Positions 60,713-64,000 of a stretch of DNA of 64,000 bases are shown here, piece by piece. The stretch is from Fragum whitleyi (lineage: Eukaryota > Mollusca > Bivalvia > Cardiida > Cardiidae). The notes beneath the pieces are model-generated. The model saw only the letters and a list, made by a program, of their open reading frames with translations. It made no database searches and had not been told where the DNA came from. The stretch covers positions 56,101,689 through 56,165,688 of the forward strand of contig OX411543.1 in assembly GCA_948146395.1 (NCBI GenBank), in the 5' to 3' direction. The stretch's first letter is position 1. Every line of letters starts with the position of its first letter. Position numbers and translations under genes: made by a program.

Positions 60713-62791
60713 GTAAGGGATTCTAAACTCTACCTAGAACTGATTACGAGTTTGGATGATTGATATATAACCCTCACATTATAGATGCATGGTGTTCTAC
60801 CCATATGAATATGTATCATTGTCACTCAGAACTCTAGATTATAAGAGGGAAAATGTCGATATTTTAACCCTTACTGTTGAATTTTGTTTGAAGCAAATTA
60901 CCTATATTTGGGACATTTCTACAACTCTGGATCATGTTTGCCAGTAAAAATTCAGTATTAAGCAGGCAGTGAAGGTTTAGTTAAGACCACAGTTTGCCAA
61001 AGGTTTGTGAACTGCTGGAAAATATCCTGAATAAATTAATAGCCAATTCTTAAGTCATTAAGAATTGACTATTTCATAATTACATTAATATACATTTTCC
61101 TTTCAAGAATTGTCTTTTTGACACAATTTTGAGGACAACACTCAAATGATATACTTATTGAATATTTTGTCAAGAAAAAGAAATGTGGGTCTGACGATAA
61201 CATGTTTTCACTTATATCTAGAGTTCTGAATAATGTAGAAAACTGTCTCTACTTGCTGCTATAACAAAACTTTGGAGATTGAAAGTTGGGTCAGGAACGC
61301 TGGTTTTCTAAATTTACTCAAAATTCCATTAGAGTTTCTACAATTAAAAGTCAGACAGTAATTGACCTCAAATACAAGAAATACCTTTAGAGGTAGTTAA
61401 ATCTGGTTCTACAATGTTTGTTCAGGGCCTTGGGTTTAAAAAACTTTTCTCATTCTTAATTCAAAATTTTCTCAAATTTCAATTCAAGATTTTAATGTTT
61501 TAACACAAAAGATAATATTAATAAGTTGTTGTAAATAACAACTAATTAATAATATCTTTTATTTTCATACATTTATTAAATTTAAATTTGATAAAATTCT
61601 CAGTTGAGCCTGAGAAAAGTTTTGGGCCTTGGGCCCTAATCTACCTGTCCAAATACAGGACTATTTCTTGCTTGTCTATAGTCATCATAAATGAAAAAAA
61701 TCCATCATTGTTTAACTTTTAGGTGGGAAAAAATACGGAGCAATGTTTCATTTCAAGTTATGAAGTAAATAATTTTCCTTTAGACATAAATCTTAAGATA
61801 GTTTTCTATATCATTTGAATAAAATCATTTGTGTGGCTAACATTGTCAAGAAACAGAATTTTTGCCTTCCATCCCAAACAACAAGCGATCCCAACAATTT
61901 CATGTTTGATTAAATTGTGATATTAAAATCAATAACTACTGTTATATGAATTTTGAATTGAAGTTTAATAACAATTATATGATACAGAAATCCTCCTTTC
62001 CCTTTAATTGTTTTGTGTCTTGACAAATATGGCATTGATTTGGCTAATTAGATGTTGATTTGGTATTTAAGCAATACATGAATTGCTTGCCTATTTGAAC
62101 GTACCCTGTATTTAATATTTATAATGGTTGATATTTCTTTGACCTCTTAGTATTTTGATATAGGCCTCTGGATGATGGATACCATCACTCAATAGATTTG
62201 CTTTATATGCTTTATAGCTTATATTTAACTTGTTTTTGCACATTCTTAGCATTTTCTTTCCAAGGATAACACAAAACACTGCGTTCATTGTCATCATAGC
62301 TCATATAAATATTGCATTCAGAATGAAAAAAAATTAGCAAACATTTAAGACTGGCTCCCTGCTTTAAACATAGGTTCTTGGGCAAATCAGAGGAGTATTT
62401 CTAAAATGTTTCACACAAATTTTTATCTTGAATGCATGGAACATAATATCAAGGACATTGCTATATGAGTCTTTGAATATTAAATTACAAGAAAAGGATG
62501 GCATAATTCAAAGTGTCATTTTATGTTCAACTTTTGTTTCAAAAACAAATACATTTTCAATAACCATTTACGACTGCTTCGATATGACAGAAAATTGTTT
62601 AAAAAGTTGACAAACTCTATTTAAAAAAGAAAAAAAGGCTAAACATAAAAGCCTCACCAAAACAGAATTATTGGTCCAAATTCAGCAGACAGAGAATTCA
62701 AATTTATCTGGTTTTGAAAGATAAACTTTGATTACTTTAAAGTTTCTCTCAATTGTTTTTAGCGTAAATGTGATATAATTTGTAATTCCAG
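60713..62791 (+). other. Intron 20
   Basis: AT-rich; no repeat family or exon is recognised in these 2.1 kb. Confidence 0.6.
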
Positions 62792-62812
62792 GATAATATG
62801 AACAGGAAAAAG
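62792..62812 (+). CDS. Exon 21: 21-nt microexon, one heptad (DNMNRKK)
   Basis: Acceptor GTAATTCCAG with a short pyrimidine tract; donor GTAGAT; phase 0. Core positions would be Asn and Arg, so the coil support is weak; the exact heptad length and AAG|GT edge are the main arguments. It is the last exon seen. Confidence 0.5.
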
Positions 62813-62995
62813 GTAGATTATTGCACACTTTTACACTTTAGTATCACTTTGATAAATGCATGAATTTGTTATTGGTGTCAAAGGCTATTTGAATCAGTTT
62901 TAGAGATATATGATACTGTATCAAATAAGTATTACGGTTCTCCTTATAAAGGTGGTAGATCTATGAAAGAGTTCAGGTTCTTCATTAAAATATGC

Positions 62996-63271
62996 AGTTG
63001 CCGTCATAGCGCTGTTGGTAGCGCATCAGACTGTCAATCTAGAGGTCCTGGGTTTGATCCCCGATGGCGGCACTCATTCTTTCCGACTTTGTCTCTCACC
63101 AATGGGTTGATAATCGTAGACCTATGTGAAATAGCAACTGGAGGCTAGAAAAGGGTGTGATGGTTGTACTGGTGAGAGAACTACCAGGAATCCATAGTTA
63201 GGTGCTCCAGCCCCTGCGATATAACTGAAAAAATGTTGAAAGCGGCATTAAAGTCCATTCAATCAATCAAT
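62996..63271 (+). mobile_element. SINE family S, second complete copy
   Basis: tRNA head with TAGCGCTGTTGGTAGCGC and GGGTTTGATCCCC, body and AATC tail as in 59874. CATT(A/G)(A)AATATGC is duplicated at 62983-62995 and 63272-63284 with one mismatch. Confidence 0.9.
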
Positions 63272-63343
63272 CATTAGAATATGCTGATAGCACTAAAGAT
63301 GTTCAAAAAATTATGAAAATATTTTTTTTCCTAAGTTCTCATT

Positions 63344-63572
63344 TTAACCCTTTGCTGTTTAATCCCTGCTTTTTACGTGCCTGTGATTTTATGATTGAGA
63401 AAACATTGTGAAAAAAGAAGAAATTGCTTCTGACAAGCAATTTCTTCTTTTTCCACACTATTTTCTTCCCTACTGAATGGTTATTTTTCATATTAAACAC
63501 ACTTTTAATTTTTGTTTGCAAAACCTTTGAATTTGGACAGGTCCAAAATTTTGTAAAACAGGAAAGTGTTAA
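63344..63572 (-). mobile_element. 229-bp MITE M3, copy 4
   Basis: Inverted relative to copy 1; TTAA at both ends; two short open frames here are the repeat only. Confidence 0.92.
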
Positions 63573-63687
63573 GATTGATTGGATGTGTCTGTGCAATTTC
63601 ATCCAAACTTGGATTCTGGCATCTGAGATCCAGATAGGTGGAGTTATTTCAATTCAAAACATAAATTTTCCAATATCTGTAATTCAA

Positions 63688-63761
63688 ACACCTATGTTGT
63701 GTGTACTTTTTGCTATCATTTCATCAAAATGATTCTAGTGAGTACCCACAGCATAGGGTTT
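63688..63761. repeat. 73-bp hairpin family P2, copy 5
   Basis: CCTATGTTGTGTGTACT returns as AGTACCCACAGCATAGG; the inner arms are more diverged than in other copies. Confidence 0.8.
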
Positions 63762-63853
63762 GGATTGGAAATGAAAAACAATGATTTTTTTCACTCCATC
63801 CTATTTGTAGGCAAGAACATTTATTAGAAAAAACGGTGATTGTATAAATTGAC

Positions 63854-63992
63854 GAAGAGCCCATTTGTTAAATTACGCAGGTATGAAACTAAAAACCTAA
63901 TCACTCTGTATGAGTATGCTTGGCGTACTCATAAATGAGTGTGATTATGTTTTTAGTTTCATACCTTCATGAATTTAACAAATATTCTCTTC
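63854..63992. repeat. 139-bp palindrome at the window end
   Basis: Outer arms GAAGAG..TTTGTTAAATT / AATTTAACAAAT..CTCTTC, middle arms GGTATGAAACTAAAAAC / GTTTTTAGTTTCATACC, and inner arms GAGTA / TACTC around TGCTTGGCG. Confidence 0.9.
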
Positions 63993-64000
63993 ATATCTAA

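Larger units (their letters stand above)
3229..62812 (+). other. Gene: long coiled-coil protein, rootletin-like (3' partial)
   Basis: Twenty-one exons joined by AG/GT rules give one open frame of 787 codons that runs out of the window. Residues 1-212 are rich in Ser, Arg, Asn and Gln, with clusters such as SRSRSG and RSRSMSR, and lack hydrophobic blocks. From about residue 213 the sequence is a near-continuous heptad coiled coil to residue 787. No signal peptide or membrane segment is present. This is the form of cytoskeletal scaffolds such as rootletin, which builds ciliary rootlets and links centrioles. The SerArg-rich linker followed by DLDP and LRNLKDNLEDSENRR loosely recalls vertebrate rootletin, but generic coiled coils mislead, and another centrosomal or ciliary protein is possible. 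No symbol is assigned. Most introns have phase 0; the exceptions are those after exons 2, 5 and 19 (phase 2). A search of the joined exons against lophotrochozoan proteins would settle identity. Confidence 0.8.

Overview
The window is animal nuclear DNA. It is AT-rich, split by introns, and crowded with short interspersed repeats. Several repeat families resemble ones I know from bivalve molluscs: a hairpin head, a GTCC/GTCT microsatellite and tandem units of roughly 145-190 bp, as in the pearl and Helitron-like elements. A bivalve is the best guess; species cannot be fixed from sequence alone.

Only one protein gene is supported. It runs on the + strand from a start codon at 3229 to at least 62812, where the window ends inside it. 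I assemble 21 exons (2,361 nt, 787 codons), each bounded by AG and GT, with compatible phases and one open frame. The product has a Ser/Arg-rich, probably disordered head of about 212 residues and then a coiled coil of at least 570 residues. This is the layout of ciliary-rootlet and centrosome proteins. Rootletin (CROCC) is the nearest resemblance I can suggest, but the identity is unproven. Exons 7-18 carry continuous heptads across the splice junctions. Several are whole numbers of heptads (21, 42, 126 or 168 nt), including microexons of 21, 21, 21 and 42 nt, and a 9-nt microexon that is needed to keep the register.

Layout: 1-3228 upstream DNA with microsatellites and one MITE; 3229-3543 first coding exon; 3544-22476 a 19-kb first intron holding a SINE with a nested DNA transposon, a 42-bp tandem array, MITEs, and an interspersed element whose matching empty site lies nearby; 22477-29488 exons 2-5; 29489-43726 exons 6-13; 43727-57691 exons 14-19; 57692-64000 exons 20-21 with two SINEs that still have target-site duplications.

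The introns are mostly repeats: at least seven families with a common head-hairpin, microsatellite, tandem-unit and TCTTGTT/TCTAGTT-end design; two tRNA-derived SINE families; several TTAA-flanked MITEs; and 68-bp and 73-bp palindromes. Some repeats end within 12-31 bp of the gene's splice acceptors. I saw no rRNA gene, intact transposase or reverse transcriptase, CRISPR array or minus-strand gene.
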